This document shows, one piece after another, positions 26,216 to 34,586 of a stretch of 64,000 nt of DNA (positions within the stretch are counted from its first letter, which is position 1; every line of letters starts with the position of its first letter). The notes beneath the pieces are model-generated. The model worked only from the letters and a program-made list of their open reading frames with translations, was not told the origin of the DNA and made no database searches. Both the position numbers and the translations under genes were made by a program. The stretch is from an uncultured Paracoccaceae bacterium (lineage in GTDB: Bacteria; Pseudomonadota; Alphaproteobacteria; Rhodobacterales; Rhodobacteraceae). Where the stretch lies: contig CANMVA010000001.1 in NCBI GenBank assembly GCA_947501355.1, forward strand, positions 752,001-816,000, written 5' to 3'.

Positions 26216-26674
26216 ATGACCCTCGACAGTATTGATCAGCGCATCCTGGGGGTGTTGCAAAAGCAAGGTCGTATCTCGAATGCCGATCTGGCAGAGCGGA
26301 TCAATCTGTCGGCCTCGGCCTGTCATCGCCGGGTCCAGCAGTTGGAAAGCGCGGGCTATATACGGGATTACGTGGCCTTGGTGGACCCGCGCAAGGTCGG
26401 GCGGCAAACCACCGTCTTCGTGGAGATTACGCTGAGCGGTCAGACTGACGATGTGCTGGAGGCGTTCGAGAAAGCCGTGGCCCGCGTGCCGGATGTGCTG
26501 GAATGCCACCTGATGGCGGGGACGGCGGACTACATGCTGAAAGTTGTGGCCCGCGATACCGAGGATTTCGCCTCAATCCATCGCCGGTCCTTGGCGACCC
26601 TGCCCGGCGTGCAGCAGATGCGGTCGAACTTTGCGCTGCGCACGGTCTTCAAGACCACGGCCTTGCCGGTCTAG
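26216..26674 (+). CDS. Lrp/AsnC family transcriptional regulator
   Basis: 152 residues. N-terminal winged helix (about 1-60: LDSIDQRILGVLQKQGRISN, recognition helix LSASACHRRVQQLES) and a C-terminal RAM ligand-binding domain (about 67-145, with HLMAGTADYMLKVVARD). ATG 26216 has AAGGA upstream. Divergent from ald, so it most likely senses an amino acid such as alanine and controls ald; this is inference from position. Confidence 0.93.
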   Translation: MTLDSIDQRILGVLQKQGRISNADLAERINLSASACHRRVQQLESAGYIRDYVALVDPRKVGRQTTVFVEITLSGQTDDVLEAFEKAVARVPDVLECHLMAGTADYMLKVVARDTEDFASIHRRSLATLPGVQQMRSNFALRTVFKTTALPV

Positions 26675-26692
26675 TCCCCTAGAAACGACAAA

Positions 26693-26712
26693 CCCCCGAG
26701 CGGTGTCGGGGG
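26693..26712 (-). terminator. Terminator-like hairpin after rpsU
   Basis: Stem CCCCCGA / TCGGGGG with a 6-base loop, between the convergent Lrp-type and rpsU genes. On the minus strand it is followed by TTTGTCGTTT, a weak T-rich tail. Confidence 0.6.
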
Positions 26713-26744
26713 TCGTCAATTCGTGTCTGTCAAAGCCGAGGTGC

Positions 26745-26951
26745 TTAGAGCATCCCTTCGCGCTGAGCCTTTTTACGGGCCAACTTGCGAGCACGGCGAA
26801 TCGCTTCGGCCTTCTCGCGCGCTTTTTTCTCGGACGGTTTCTCGAAATGTTGCTTGAGCTTCATTTCGCGGAAAACGCCTTCGCGCTGCAGCTTTTTCTT
26901 CAGGGCACGGAGCGCCTGATCGACATTGTTGTCGCGAACACTAACCTGCAT
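26745..26951 (-). CDS. rpsU: 30S ribosomal protein S21
   Basis: 68-residue basic protein: [20 protein letters not shown] is the S21 start, followed by [20 protein letters not shown] and a basic tail. AAAGGTGGTG precedes the ATG. Divergent from the COQ9-family gene, with a good predicted promoter in the gap. Confidence 0.97.
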   Translation of the reverse strand: MQVSVRDNNVDQALRALKKKLQREGVFREMKLKQHFEKPSEKKAREKAEAIRRARKLARKKAQREGML

Positions 26952-27003
26952 GTGGTTTTCACCACCTTTCTAGATTGAGTTGCAAGGAATTGCAGGAAGT
27001 GGC

Positions 27004-27032
27004 CGTATAGCAAAGGGGCTCTAGCTTGTCTA
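27004..27032 (-). promoter_or_regulatory. Predicted promoter of rpsU
   Basis: On the minus strand: TAGACA (27032-27027), a 17-base spacer and TATACG (27009-27004). Same -10 hexamer as the rpmI promoter. Confidence 0.65.
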
Positions 27033-27057
27033 GGGTGGCTGCCGACAGGAGAACCCC

Positions 27058-27759
27058 ATGCCCAAAGCCCCCTACGAAATCGTAACCGACCAGCTTCTGG
27101 ATGCGGCACTGGCCCATGTGGCCTTTGACGGCTGGTCCGATGCGACCTTCCGCGCAGCCATTGCCGATGCCGAGGTGGACCCGGCGCTGGCCCGGTCGGT
27201 TTGCCCGCGTGGCGCAGTTGATCTGGCGATTGCCTTTCACAAGCGGGGCGACGCAGAGATGGTCGCACGGATCAGGGCCTCCGACATGTCCGAGATGCGG
27301 TTTCGCGACAAGATCGCGGCAGCTGTGCGCCACCGGATCGAAGCGATTGACGATAAGGAGGCGGTCCGCCGCGGCTCCACGCTGTTTGCCTTGCCGCATC
27401 TGGCTGGGGATGGGGCGAAGCTGGTCTGGGGGACGGTCGATCTGATCTGGGACACGCTGGGTGACAGCTCGGACGATGTGAACTGGTACACAAAGCGCGG
27501 CACTCTGGCGGGGGTCTATGGCGCGACGGTGTTGTTCTGGCTGGGGGATGACAGTCTTGAGAACCAGGCGACATGGGAGTTTCTGGACCGGCGCATCGAC
27601 AATGTCATGCAGATCGAGAAAGTGAAAGCGCAGGTGAAGGAGAACCCGGTGCTCAGCAAGCTGTTGGCGGGTCCGAACTGGGCCCTGTCGCAGATCAAAG
27701 CGCCGGGGCGGATGGCGCGCACCGATGTGCCCGGCACCTGGAGCGATCCGCAACCCTAA
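27058..27759 (+). CDS. COQ9 family protein
   Basis: 233 residues. TetR-like helical fold of the ubiquinone-biosynthesis accessory protein COQ9, which binds lipids and presents quinone intermediates to the hydroxylase COQ7. Family segments are MPKAPYEIVTDQLLDAALAH, DDVNWYTKRGTLAGVYGATV and LFWLGDDS. Divergent from rpsU. Whether it is required for ubiquinone in this bacterium is inferred from the mitochondrial homologue. Confidence 0.9.
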   Translation: MPKAPYEIVTDQLLDAALAHVAFDGWSDATFRAAIADAEVDPALARSVCPRGAVDLAIAFHKRGDAEMVARIRASDMSEMRFRDKIAAAVRHRIEAIDDKEAVRRGSTLFALPHLAGDGAKLVWGTVDLIWDTLGDSSDDVNWYTKRGTLAGVYGATVLFWLGDDSLENQATWEFLDRRIDNVMQIEKVKAQVKENPVLSKLLAGPNWALSQIKAPGRMARTDVPGTWSDPQP

Positions 27760-27856
27760 GGCGCGCCTGAGGCGCATTTTTATATTTTGTTGAGGCGCTA
27801 CCTCAAACTCCGGGATATTCAGGCCAAAGTAAAACGGAACTGGCAGGGACCTGAAA

Positions 27857-28828
27857 ATGATGCGCGCTGTTGAGATTACGAAACCCGGCGGGCCAGAGGT
27901 GTTGGCCATAACACAGCGCCCGGTGCCTCAGCCGCGTGCAGGCGAGGTGGTGATCAGGATCGCCTATGCCGGGGTCAATCGCCCGGATGCACTTCAACGT
28001 GCGGGGCTTTACGATCCGCCCAAAGGTGCCAGCGATTTGCCGGGGCTTGAAGCGTCGGGTGTGGTGCATGCGGTGGGGGCTGGCGTCAGCGACCTGTCGG
28101 TCGGCGACGCGGTCTGTGCGTTGCTGCCCGGCGGTGGCTATGCTGAATATGTCGCGACGCCTGCCGCCCATTGTCTGCCCGTGCCAGAGGGTCTGTCGAT
28201 GGATCAGGCGGCTTGCCTGCCGGAGACATTTTTCACCGTCTGGTCGACCGTTTTCATGCGGGGTGGTCTGCAGGCGGGAGAGCGGTTTCTGGTTCATGGT
28301 GGCTCCAGCGGGATCGGGACGACCGCTATTCAGCTGGCGCGCGCATTCGGCGCGCGGGTGTTCACGACGGCCGGGTCGGACGAGAAATGTGCGGCTTGTG
28401 TGGCCCTTGGGGCCGAGCAGGCGATCAATTATCACGATGTGGATTTTGTTGAGGTTTTGCGTAGCGAAGGCGGGGCCGATGTGATCCTCGACATGGTCGG
28501 CGGGTCTTATATTCCGCGCAATATCAAAGCCTTGGCTGATGATGGTCGCTTGGTGCAGATTGCGTTTCTGCAAGGTCCGAAGGTTGAGATGAATTTCGTG
28601 CACCTGATGGTGCGGCGTTTGACCGTGACCGGCGCAACGCTGCGGCCGCAAAGCGATCTGGCCAAGGCGCGCATTGCAGATCAGCTGCACGCGCAAGTGT
28701 GGCCTTTGCTCGCTTCCGGGGCCATCGCGCCTGTCATGGATAGTGAGTTTGCGTTAGAAGACGCTGCGAAGGCCCACGCGCACATGGAAAGCTCGACCCA
28801 TATCGGGAAGATCGTGCTGAAGGTTTAA
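27857..28828 (+). CDS. NAD(P)H-quinone oxidoreductase (zinc-free MDR family)
   Basis: 323 residues of the medium-chain dehydrogenase/reductase family, PIG3-like quinone oxidoreductase branch. Visible are MRAVEITKPGGPEVLAI, the substrate-domain core YAGVNRPDALQRAG, the nucleotide loop HGGSSGIGTTAIQLARAFGA, and YHDVDFVEVLRSEGGADVIL. The zinc ligands of alcohol dehydrogenases are absent, as expected. Two ATG codons lie in tandem at 27857. The end overlaps the convergent RNase T2 gene by four bases. Confidence 0.92.
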   Translation: MMRAVEITKPGGPEVLAITQRPVPQPRAGEVVIRIAYAGVNRPDALQRAGLYDPPKGASDLPGLEASGVVHAVGAGVSDLSVGDAVCALLPGGGYAEYVATPAAHCLPVPEGLSMDQAACLPETFFTVWSTVFMRGGLQAGERFLVHGGSSGIGTTAIQLARAFGARVFTTAGSDEKCAACVALGAEQAINYHDVDFVEVLRSEGGADVILDMVGGSYIPRNIKALADDGRLVQIAFLQGPKVEMNFVHLMVRRLTVTGATLRPQSDLAKARIADQLHAQVWPLLASGAIAPVMDSEFALEDAAKAHAHMESSTHIGKIVLKV

Positions 28829-29454
28829 CGGACCGGGTCCAATAGCGCATCCGACATTCGGCAATCGCGAACCACGTCCTGACCACAAGGCACCGGTGTG
28901 AGGTCTTTGGACAGGCAAATGCGCGCCTCCTGAATGCGGCCTTGGCGACAGGTGATCGTGATCATGTCCGGCTCCAACGCAGGGTTGGCTTTCAGGAAGG
29001 CGTCTTCCACCACGGAGGCGGGCAATTTGACCGCGTCCTTCAATTTGCGGAAGACCGGGGGGCGCGTGACATTGCCATAGGCTTCGCGCGACAGGTCGTA
29101 ATAGGCCTCGGCGCTCAGCCCCGAACAGACCCCGTGTTTTTTCCATTGATGCCAAGCCAGCCCACCACTGCCCATGATATCGGCCATCGCGCCTGTTTGC
29201 CCGCGAGAAGGCGAGCGCTCTGCCGTCCTGCAATAAGAGGGCCAGCCGCGATGAAACTGTGGCCAGAGGCCGTGCAGCGTCCAGCCATGGTCATGGCGCG
29301 CATCGCATTGATCCGAGCCGCGCGCATCGCCATCCAGCGCGCACCATGTGGGCGTCCAGCTGAGCGCCATGACGTAATAATCGAACTCACCTGCCTTCTC
29401 GCCCTCTGCGCGGGCCATGCCCGCCAGCAAGACCAGTATCAGCGCAAATCGCAT
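28825..29454 (-). CDS. Ribonuclease T2 family protein, exported
   Basis: 209 residues including a signal peptide (MRFALILVLLAGMARA). Both catalytic boxes are intact: CAS1 as LHGLWPQF (histidine) and CAS2 as WHQWKKHGVC (histidine, lysine, histidine). At least eight cysteines are available for disulfides, so the enzyme should act in the periplasm or outside the cell, where it would degrade RNA for nutrient recovery. The start at 29454 follows AAAGAG; the longer frame adds an unlikely extension. Confidence 0.93.
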   Translation of the reverse strand: MRFALILVLLAGMARAEGEKAGEFDYYVMALSWTPTWCALDGDARGSDQCDARHDHGWTLHGLWPQFHRGWPSYCRTAERSPSRGQTGAMADIMGSGGLAWHQWKKHGVCSGLSAEAYYDLSREAYGNVTRPPVFRKLKDAVKLPASVVEDAFLKANPALEPDMITITCRQGRIQEARICLSKDLTPVPCGQDVVRDCRMSDALLDPVR

Positions 29455-29589
29455 TCGCTCTTTCCTCTTTGCATCGGCTTGACTATATAGCGTCCAAGTT
29501 CCCCGACAATGCGAACCCGTTTCGGCCTCCGAAACCGCCATTCAGGCGCCAAGGAAGATGTGGTTCGCGAAGACTTAAGGAGAGACCTG

Positions 29590-30339
29590 ATGGGCAAACC
29601 GATTATGGCAAAAGCGACCGCTGTCTGGCTGGTCGACAACACGACGCTGACCTTCAAGCAGGTCGCAGATTTTTGTGGTCTGCACGAGCTGGAAGTGCAG
29701 GGCATCGCTGATGGGGATGTGGCTGCTGGCGTGAAGGGCTTTGATCCCATTGCCAACAATCAGCTCACGCAAGAGAATATCGACGCGGCTGAGAAAGACC
29801 CGCTGGTCAAGCTGGAGCTGAAGTTCAACGCGGCGGCTGTGGGCGAGGAAAAACGCCGTGGGCCGCGCTATACGCCTTTGTCCAAACGTCAGGACCGCCC
29901 GGCCTCGATCCTGTGGCTGGTGAAGTTCCACCCGGAGCTGACCGATGGTCAGATCAGCAAACTGGTGGGCACCACGAAGCCGACCATTCAGGCGATCCGC
30001 GAGCGCACCCATTGGAATATCTCGAACATCCAACCGATTGACCCGGTCGCGTTGGGCCTGTGCAAACAGTCCGAGCTGGATGCCGCCGTTCAGAAAGCCG
30101 CGGCCAAGAAAGCCCGTGATGGTGAAGTCATGAGTGACGACGAGCGCCGCAAGCTCGTCTCGACCGAGCAATCACTTGGCATGGACAGCGAGCCGAAAAT
30201 CCCGACCGCGATTTCCGGGCTGGAGACATTCACGCTGAACACCGATGTCGAGGAAGAAAAGGAAGAGGCCGTGCCGGATGCGGACAGCTTCTTCAATCTG
30301 CCGGACGACAAGAAAGACGAAGACGACGACAAGGCTTGA
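29590..30339 (+). CDS. trcR: Cell-cycle transcriptional regulator TrcR (DUF1013)
   Basis: 249 residues of the alphaproteobacterial DUF1013 family, named TrcR for a cell-cycle-linked regulator. Marks are TAVWLVDNTTLTFKQVADFC, LKFNAAAVGEEKRRGPRYTP, RQDRPASILWLVKFHPELTD and the helix-turn-helix-like DGQISKLVGTTKPTIQAIRE. The C-terminus is very acidic (from about residue 225). AAGGAG is placed well before ATG 29590. It is followed by an intrinsic terminator and is probably monocistronic. Confidence 0.92.
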   Translation: MGKPIMAKATAVWLVDNTTLTFKQVADFCGLHELEVQGIADGDVAAGVKGFDPIANNQLTQENIDAAEKDPLVKLELKFNAAAVGEEKRRGPRYTPLSKRQDRPASILWLVKFHPELTDGQISKLVGTTKPTIQAIRERTHWNISNIQPIDPVALGLCKQSELDAAVQKAAAKKARDGEVMSDDERRKLVSTEQSLGMDSEPKIPTAISGLETFTLNTDVEEEKEEAVPDADSFFNLPDDKKDEDDDKA

Positions 30340-30365
30340 TCGTCGGTCTCATTGCGACAAAACTG

Positions 30366-30395
30366 AACGGGCGTGCTGAAAGGCGCGCCCGTTTT
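30366..30395 (+). terminator. Intrinsic terminator after trcR
   Basis: AACGGGCG / CGCCCGTT stem with a 12-base loop that can pair further inside, and a TTTT run. Confidence 0.8.
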
Positions 30396-30409
30396 GCATT
30401 GGAGCGACT

Positions 30410-31555
30410 ATGCGTATTGCCGTTATCGGACGCGGTCTGATCGGGTCGGCTGCTGCACGCCATTTGGCTGAGGCAGGCCACGATGTGGTTCTGATTGGCC
30501 CGGGGGAGCCTGCGGATTACGCGGCCCATACCGGGGTCTTCGGCAGTCATTATGACGAAGGCCGCATCACGCGTGGCTTGGACCGGATGCCGTTCTGGAG
30601 TGCGGTCAGCCGCGCCTCCATCGCGCGCTACCGGGCGTTGGAAAGGGCGACGAATGTGCCGTTCTATTCCGAAGTTGGCACCCTGATGGCCGGTCCAGAA
30701 GGGACGGCGGGCGTGTCGGATGTTGGGGAGGTGGCGCGGCAGTCGGGGATCACATGCGAGCGGCTCGATCACTCGGCACTTGCCGCGCGCTTTGGGTTTT
30801 TCGACTTTCCATCCGACACGATAGGGTATTTCGAGGCGCGGAATGCAGGCTATATCAGCCCGCGTAATCTGGTGCGGGCGCAGGGCATCGCGGTTAAGGC
30901 TGCGGGCGGGCAGATCGTGGAGGCCGAGGTAATCGGCTTTGACGAGACGGCCAACGGTGTGGTTGTGCATCTGGGCGATGATTGGCTGAAATTTGACCGT
31001 ATCCTAATTGCCGCAGGGGGCTTCACCAACGGGCTGCTGGGCGATGCGCTGCCCCTCAAGGTCTATGCCCGCACCGTTGCTCTGTTTGAGATCGAGGAAG
31101 CCGAGGCCGCGCGCCTCGCCGGGCAACCGTCACTTATTTATCTGGGACCCAACGGCGAGGATCCCTATCTGCTGCCCCCGATCCGGTATCCCGATGGCAA
31201 AACCTATCTCAAGCTGGGCGGAGATGTGGTCGACACAGATCTGACGACGCAAGAGGCGCGCAAAAGCTGGTTCCGCGCGGGCGGGTCGGTGGAGGTTGGC
31301 GCGATGCTGACAGATCACATCCGCACGCGGATGCTGGGGCTTGATATCCGTTCCACGCATATCAGGCCTTGCGTCACGACCTATACGCCGACCGATTTAC
31401 CGATCATTGATCTGTTGTCAGAACGTGTTGCCGTCGCTGTCGGAGGTAACGGCAAGGGTGCTAAGAACAGTGATGAACTGGGCCGTCTGGGTGGGGAGGC
31501 TGTGCTGGGGAAAGTTGCGCCGGAACTGGCGTTGGCTGCCTCTCTGGTTGTCTAG
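30410..31555 (+). CDS. FAD-dependent oxidoreductase (DAO family)
   Basis: 381 residues. The N-terminal dinucleotide fold is IAVIGRGLIGSAAARHLAEAG, and the D-amino-acid oxidase/sarcosine oxidase architecture follows, with a second FAD contact at ILIAAGGFTNG and the C-terminal AVAVGGNGKGAKNSDELGRL. Monomeric sarcosine or N-methyl-amino-acid oxidase is the closest type; the covalent-flavin cysteine of MSOX is not obvious. The substrate is unknown. Single gene between two terminator/repeat regions. Confidence 0.85.
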   Translation: MRIAVIGRGLIGSAAARHLAEAGHDVVLIGPGEPADYAAHTGVFGSHYDEGRITRGLDRMPFWSAVSRASIARYRALERATNVPFYSEVGTLMAGPEGTAGVSDVGEVARQSGITCERLDHSALAARFGFFDFPSDTIGYFEARNAGYISPRNLVRAQGIAVKAAGGQIVEAEVIGFDETANGVVVHLGDDWLKFDRILIAAGGFTNGLLGDALPLKVYARTVALFEIEEAEAARLAGQPSLIYLGPNGEDPYLLPPIRYPDGKTYLKLGGDVVDTDLTTQEARKSWFRAGGSVEVGAMLTDHIRTRMLGLDIRSTHIRPCVTTYTPTDLPIIDLLSERVAVAVGGNGKGAKNSDELGRLGGEAVLGKVAPELALAASLVV

Positions 31556-31576
31556 GGGCTTTGGTCGGCTGTCGGA

Positions 31577-31670
31577 GCCTCCGGCGGGAGGTATTTTTGC
31601 ACAAAAGAAAGGGGGTGCCGCGCGTTAACCTTAACGGGGGATTGCTGGCTTCTTTTGTGCCCAAATACTC
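31577..31670. repeat. Composite inverted dispersed repeat
   Basis: Two inverted arms flank a TTAACC/TTAA core. The left arm is GCCTCCGGCGGGAGGTATTT then TTGCACAAAAGAAA (31577-31610), the core is CGCGTTAACCTTAACG (31621-31636), and the right arm is CTTCTTTTGTGCCCAAATAC TC (31649-31670). It fills the gap between the flavoprotein gene (+) and recR (-), where it may also terminate both transcripts. Same family as the copies near 19.3, 57.4 and 63.3 kb. Confidence 0.75.
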
Positions 31671-31682
31671 AAAATTCTGATC

Positions 31683-32279
31683 TCAAAACCCTTTGCGCGC
31701 TTTGAGGGCTGCGGTGATCGTGCCGTCATCAAGATAATCCAACTCGCCGCCGATTGGCACGCCTTGGGCGAGGGACGTGACGGTCACCCGGTGCTCCATT
31801 TGATCGGCGATGTAATGGGCGGTGGTTTGGCCGTCGATGGTTGCGTTCAGGGCAAGGATCACCTCGGTGATGCCTTCCGATGTCACGCGGTCAATCAGCT
31901 TGGGGATGCGCAGCTCATCGGGCCCGATCGCGTCGAGCGCGGACAGCGTGCCACCCAGCACATGGTAGCGGCCCTTGAAGACCTGTGCGCGTTCCATCGC
32001 CCACAGATCGGCGACGTCTTCGACGATACAGAGCTCCCCGTTCGCGCGTTTCTCGCTTTCGCAAATCTCGCAGATATCGCGCGTGCCGACATTGCCGCAA
32101 TTCAGGCACTCGCGCGCAGTCGCAGCAACCGCCTGCATGACATCGGCCAAAGGCGTCAGCAACAACGCGCGTTTCTTGATCATATGCAGCACAGCGCGGC
32201 GGGCTGACCGGGGGCCAAGCCCGGGTAGCTTGGCCATCATCTCGATCAGCGTTTCGATATCGCCGGGCGCGTTGGCCAT
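31683..32279 (-). CDS. recR: Recombination protein RecR
   Basis: 198 residues. Works with RecO/RecF to load RecA at gaps. Helix-hairpin-helix near the N-terminus ([19 protein letters not shown]), a four-cysteine zinc finger ([18 protein letters not shown]), and a Toprim domain ([16 protein letters not shown] onward, [17 protein letters not shown]). It is the last gene of dnaX-ybaB-recR, a widely conserved arrangement. Confidence 0.97.
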   Translation of the reverse strand: MANAPGDIETLIEMMAKLPGLGPRSARRAVLHMIKKRALLLTPLADVMQAVAATARECLNCGNVGTRDICEICESEKRANGELCIVEDVADLWAMERAQVFKGRYHVLGGTLSALDAIGPDELRIPKLIDRVTSEGITEVILALNATIDGQTTAHYIADQMEHRVTVTSLAQGVPIGGELDYLDDGTITAALKARKGF

Positions 32280-32282
32280 GCC

Positions 32283-32627
32283 TTAGAAAGGCAGTTTCAT
32301 ATCGGCGGGCAATCCCATGCCCTCGGTCAGTTTGCCCATCTCTTCCTGCGCCTTCTCGGAGGCTTTCTGCTGGGCGTCCTTGATTGCGGCGAGGATCAGG
32401 TCCTCGACCACTTCCTTATCATCGCCGGAAAAGATCGACGGGTCGATGTCGAGCGCTTTGAGCTCGCCCTTGGCAGACGCAGTTGCCTTGACCAGCCCGG
32501 CGCCACTTTCGCCAATGACCATCATGTTGTGCATTTCGTCCTGCAACTCGGCCATCTTGCCTTGCATTTCCTGCGCGGCTTTCATCATTTTGGCCATGTC
32601 ACCCATGGCGCCCAATCCCTTGAACAT
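32283..32627 (-). CDS. YbaB/EbfC family nucleoid-associated protein
   Basis: 114 residues, the usual size. It begins MFKGLGAMGDMAKMMKAAQEMQ (family start FKG-GxMGxMMKQAQ-like), then a strand core VKATASAKGELKALDIDP and a C-terminal helix rich in Glu/Lys. Binds DNA as a dimer. Nine bases downstream of dnaX and three bases upstream of recR. Confidence 0.96.
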   Translation of the reverse strand: MFKGLGAMGDMAKMMKAAQEMQGKMAELQDEMHNMMVIGESGAGLVKATASAKGELKALDIDPSIFSGDDKEVVEDLILAAIKDAQQKASEKAQEEMGKLTEGMGLPADMKLPF

Positions 32628-32636
32628 TGCTCTCTC

Positions 32637-34385
32637 CTAGTCTTCCTCGAACGGGTCCCACTCCTCGTCGACCTCGGGGAGGGCGTCGAGTGCGGCATCC
32701 GCTTCAATGGCTTTCGGGGTTCTGATTTCGGTAATTTTCGCACCGGGGAAGGCAGTGAAGACGGCCTGCACCAGCGGGTGCTGCGCGGCCTCTTCCTCAA
32801 GCGCCAGTTTCTTGGCATCGCGGATCTCGGCGATGGTCTTGCTGCCGCCAGACGCAATGGAGACGGCCCAGCGCGCGCCGGTCCAGGCCTGCAGCTTCGC
32901 GCCGAGGCGTTGGGCCAGATCGCGCGGTGCGGCCTCGGTCGGTTCCATCTCGATCCGACCGGGGGAGTAGCTGACAAGGCGCAGGGTCGTCTCGACCTCC
33001 ACCAGCAGTTTCACGTCGCGATGGGCGCGGATCAATTCGACCACGTCGTCGAACCGGGCATAGCGGGCCAGTGCGTTCTCGCTGTCCACCGCGATGGCGG
33101 GCGCGGCAGAGGCGACCGGGCCACGCGGGGCGCTATGGGTCGGCGCAGGCGCGGCTTGCGCAACCGTTGTGCCACCAGCTTGTGGGGCCATGCCGCCACC
33201 GCCACCGGGCGGCGGGGGGGGCGTGTCGCCCAGCTTGCGCACCAGTTCCTCGGGCGTCGGCAGGTCGGCCACATGGGTCAGGCGGATCACGGCCATTTCG
33301 GCGGCCATCATGGCGTTGGGGGCGGCGGCGACCTCTTCGAGCGCTTTGAGCAGCATTTGCCACATGCGCGACAGCACCCGCATCGGAAGCGCCTCGGCCA
33401 TGGCTTGGCCGCGCGTGCGTTCATCCGGGCTGATCGTCGGGTCTTCGGCGGCATCGGGCGTGATCTTTACGACGCTGACCCAATGGGTGACTTCCGCCAG
33501 ATCGCGCAGCACGGCCATCGGGTCGGCCCCATCGGCATATTGCGCCGAAAGTTCGGCCAGAGCGCCCGCCGCGTCGCCTTTCATTATGAGGTCGATCAGA
33601 TCAAGGATGCGGCCCCGGTCCGCCAGACCCAGCATCGCTCGGACCTGATCCGCGGTCGTCTCACCCGCGCCGTGGCTGATCGCTTGATCCAGAAGCGAGG
33701 TCGCATCGCGGGCAGAGCCTTCGGCAGCGCGGGTGATTAGCGCCAGTGCGTCGTCGGTGATTTCCGCATTCTCTGCTGTCGCAATCTTGCGCAACAGGCC
33801 GATCTGATCTTCTGGCTCAATGCGGCGCAAATCGAACCGCTGACACCGCGACAGCACCGTTACCGGCACTTTGCGAATCTCGGTTGTGGCGAAGATGAAT
33901 TTGACGTGTGCGGGGGGTTCTTCGAGGGTCTTGAGCAGCGCGTTGAAGGCGCTGGTCGAGAGCATGTGAACCTCGTCGATGATGTAGATTTTGTAGCGGG
34001 CAGAGGCCGCGCGGTAGTTCACGCTGTCGATGATCTCGCGAATGTCGCCCACACCAGTGCGCGAGGCCGCGTCCATCTCCATCACGTCGACATGGCGGCC
34101 TTCCATAATCGCGGTGCAATGCTCGCACACGCCGCACGGCTCGGTCGTGGGGCCGCCGTTGCCATCGGGCCCGATGCAATTCATCCCCTTGGCGATGATC
34201 CGCGCGGTCGTTGTTTTGCCGGTCCCGCGGATGCCCGTCATGATGAAGGCCTGGGCAATCCGGTCAGCCTCGAACGCGTTTTTCAGCGTGCGGACCATGG
34301 CGTCCTGGCCCACCAGATCGGCAAAGGTCTCGGGCCGGTATTTCCGGGCGAGAACTTGGTAACCGCTGTCGGGAGTGTCGCTCAT
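32637..34385 (-). CDS. dnaX: DNA polymerase III subunits gamma/tau
   Basis: Clamp-loader ATPase, 582 residues. Walker A is GIRGTGKTTTA, the zinc module has cysteines around CIGPDGNG and CGVCEHC, Walker B is IYIIDEVHMLS, and sensor 1 is FATTEIRKVPVTVLSRCQRF. Domain III follows, then a proline/glycine-rich linker (GDTPPPPPGGGGG, near residue 390) and a tau C-terminal region ending in acidic residues (WDPFEED). No slippery A-rich frameshift site like that of E. coli is seen, so a gamma form, if made, would arise otherwise. Confidence 0.96.
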   Translation of the reverse strand: MSDTPDSGYQVLARKYRPETFADLVGQDAMVRTLKNAFEADRIAQAFIMTGIRGTGKTTTARIIAKGMNCIGPDGNGGPTTEPCGVCEHCTAIMEGRHVDVMEMDAASRTGVGDIREIIDSVNYRAASARYKIYIIDEVHMLSTSAFNALLKTLEEPPAHVKFIFATTEIRKVPVTVLSRCQRFDLRRIEPEDQIGLLRKIATAENAEITDDALALITRAAEGSARDATSLLDQAISHGAGETTADQVRAMLGLADRGRILDLIDLIMKGDAAGALAELSAQYADGADPMAVLRDLAEVTHWVSVVKITPDAAEDPTISPDERTRGQAMAEALPMRVLSRMWQMLLKALEEVAAAPNAMMAAEMAVIRLTHVADLPTPEELVRKLGDTPPPPPGGGGGMAPQAGGTTVAQAAPAPTHSAPRGPVASAAPAIAVDSENALARYARFDDVVELIRAHRDVKLLVEVETTLRLVSYSPGRIEMEPTEAAPRDLAQRLGAKLQAWTGARWAVSIASGGSKTIAEIRDAKKLALEEEAAQHPLVQAVFTAFPGAKITEIRTPKAIEADAALDALPEVDEEWDPFEED

Positions 34386-34586
34386 AGCGCGCCTTGCATC
34401 GTTGATCTGCCAAATCTAGGCGAGCCATTGGCAGAGGTCCAGCGATCCGCTAAGTATATTTCCAGGCCGACAGGGCGGCCTCCCGGTTCGCGGAAAGCGC
34501 ATGCGCCCTCTTATCTGAACAAGACACCTTCTTTCGGTATGTCTCTGGCCCGATCAGCGAACCTTGGGCTTTGATGGAGGACACCG

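Noticed and set aside
33170-33240. Possible programmed frameshift in dnaX at the proline/glycine linker
   Set aside because: The run is C/G-rich and lacks the A-rich slippery heptamer and the typical following hairpin and Shine-Dalgarno; nothing supports frameshifting here.
34464-34481. AGGCCG / CGGCCT hairpin in the dnaX to ankyrin gap
   Set aside because: Short stem without T run, positioned upstream of both genes, so it cannot be a terminator; no regulator known for it.
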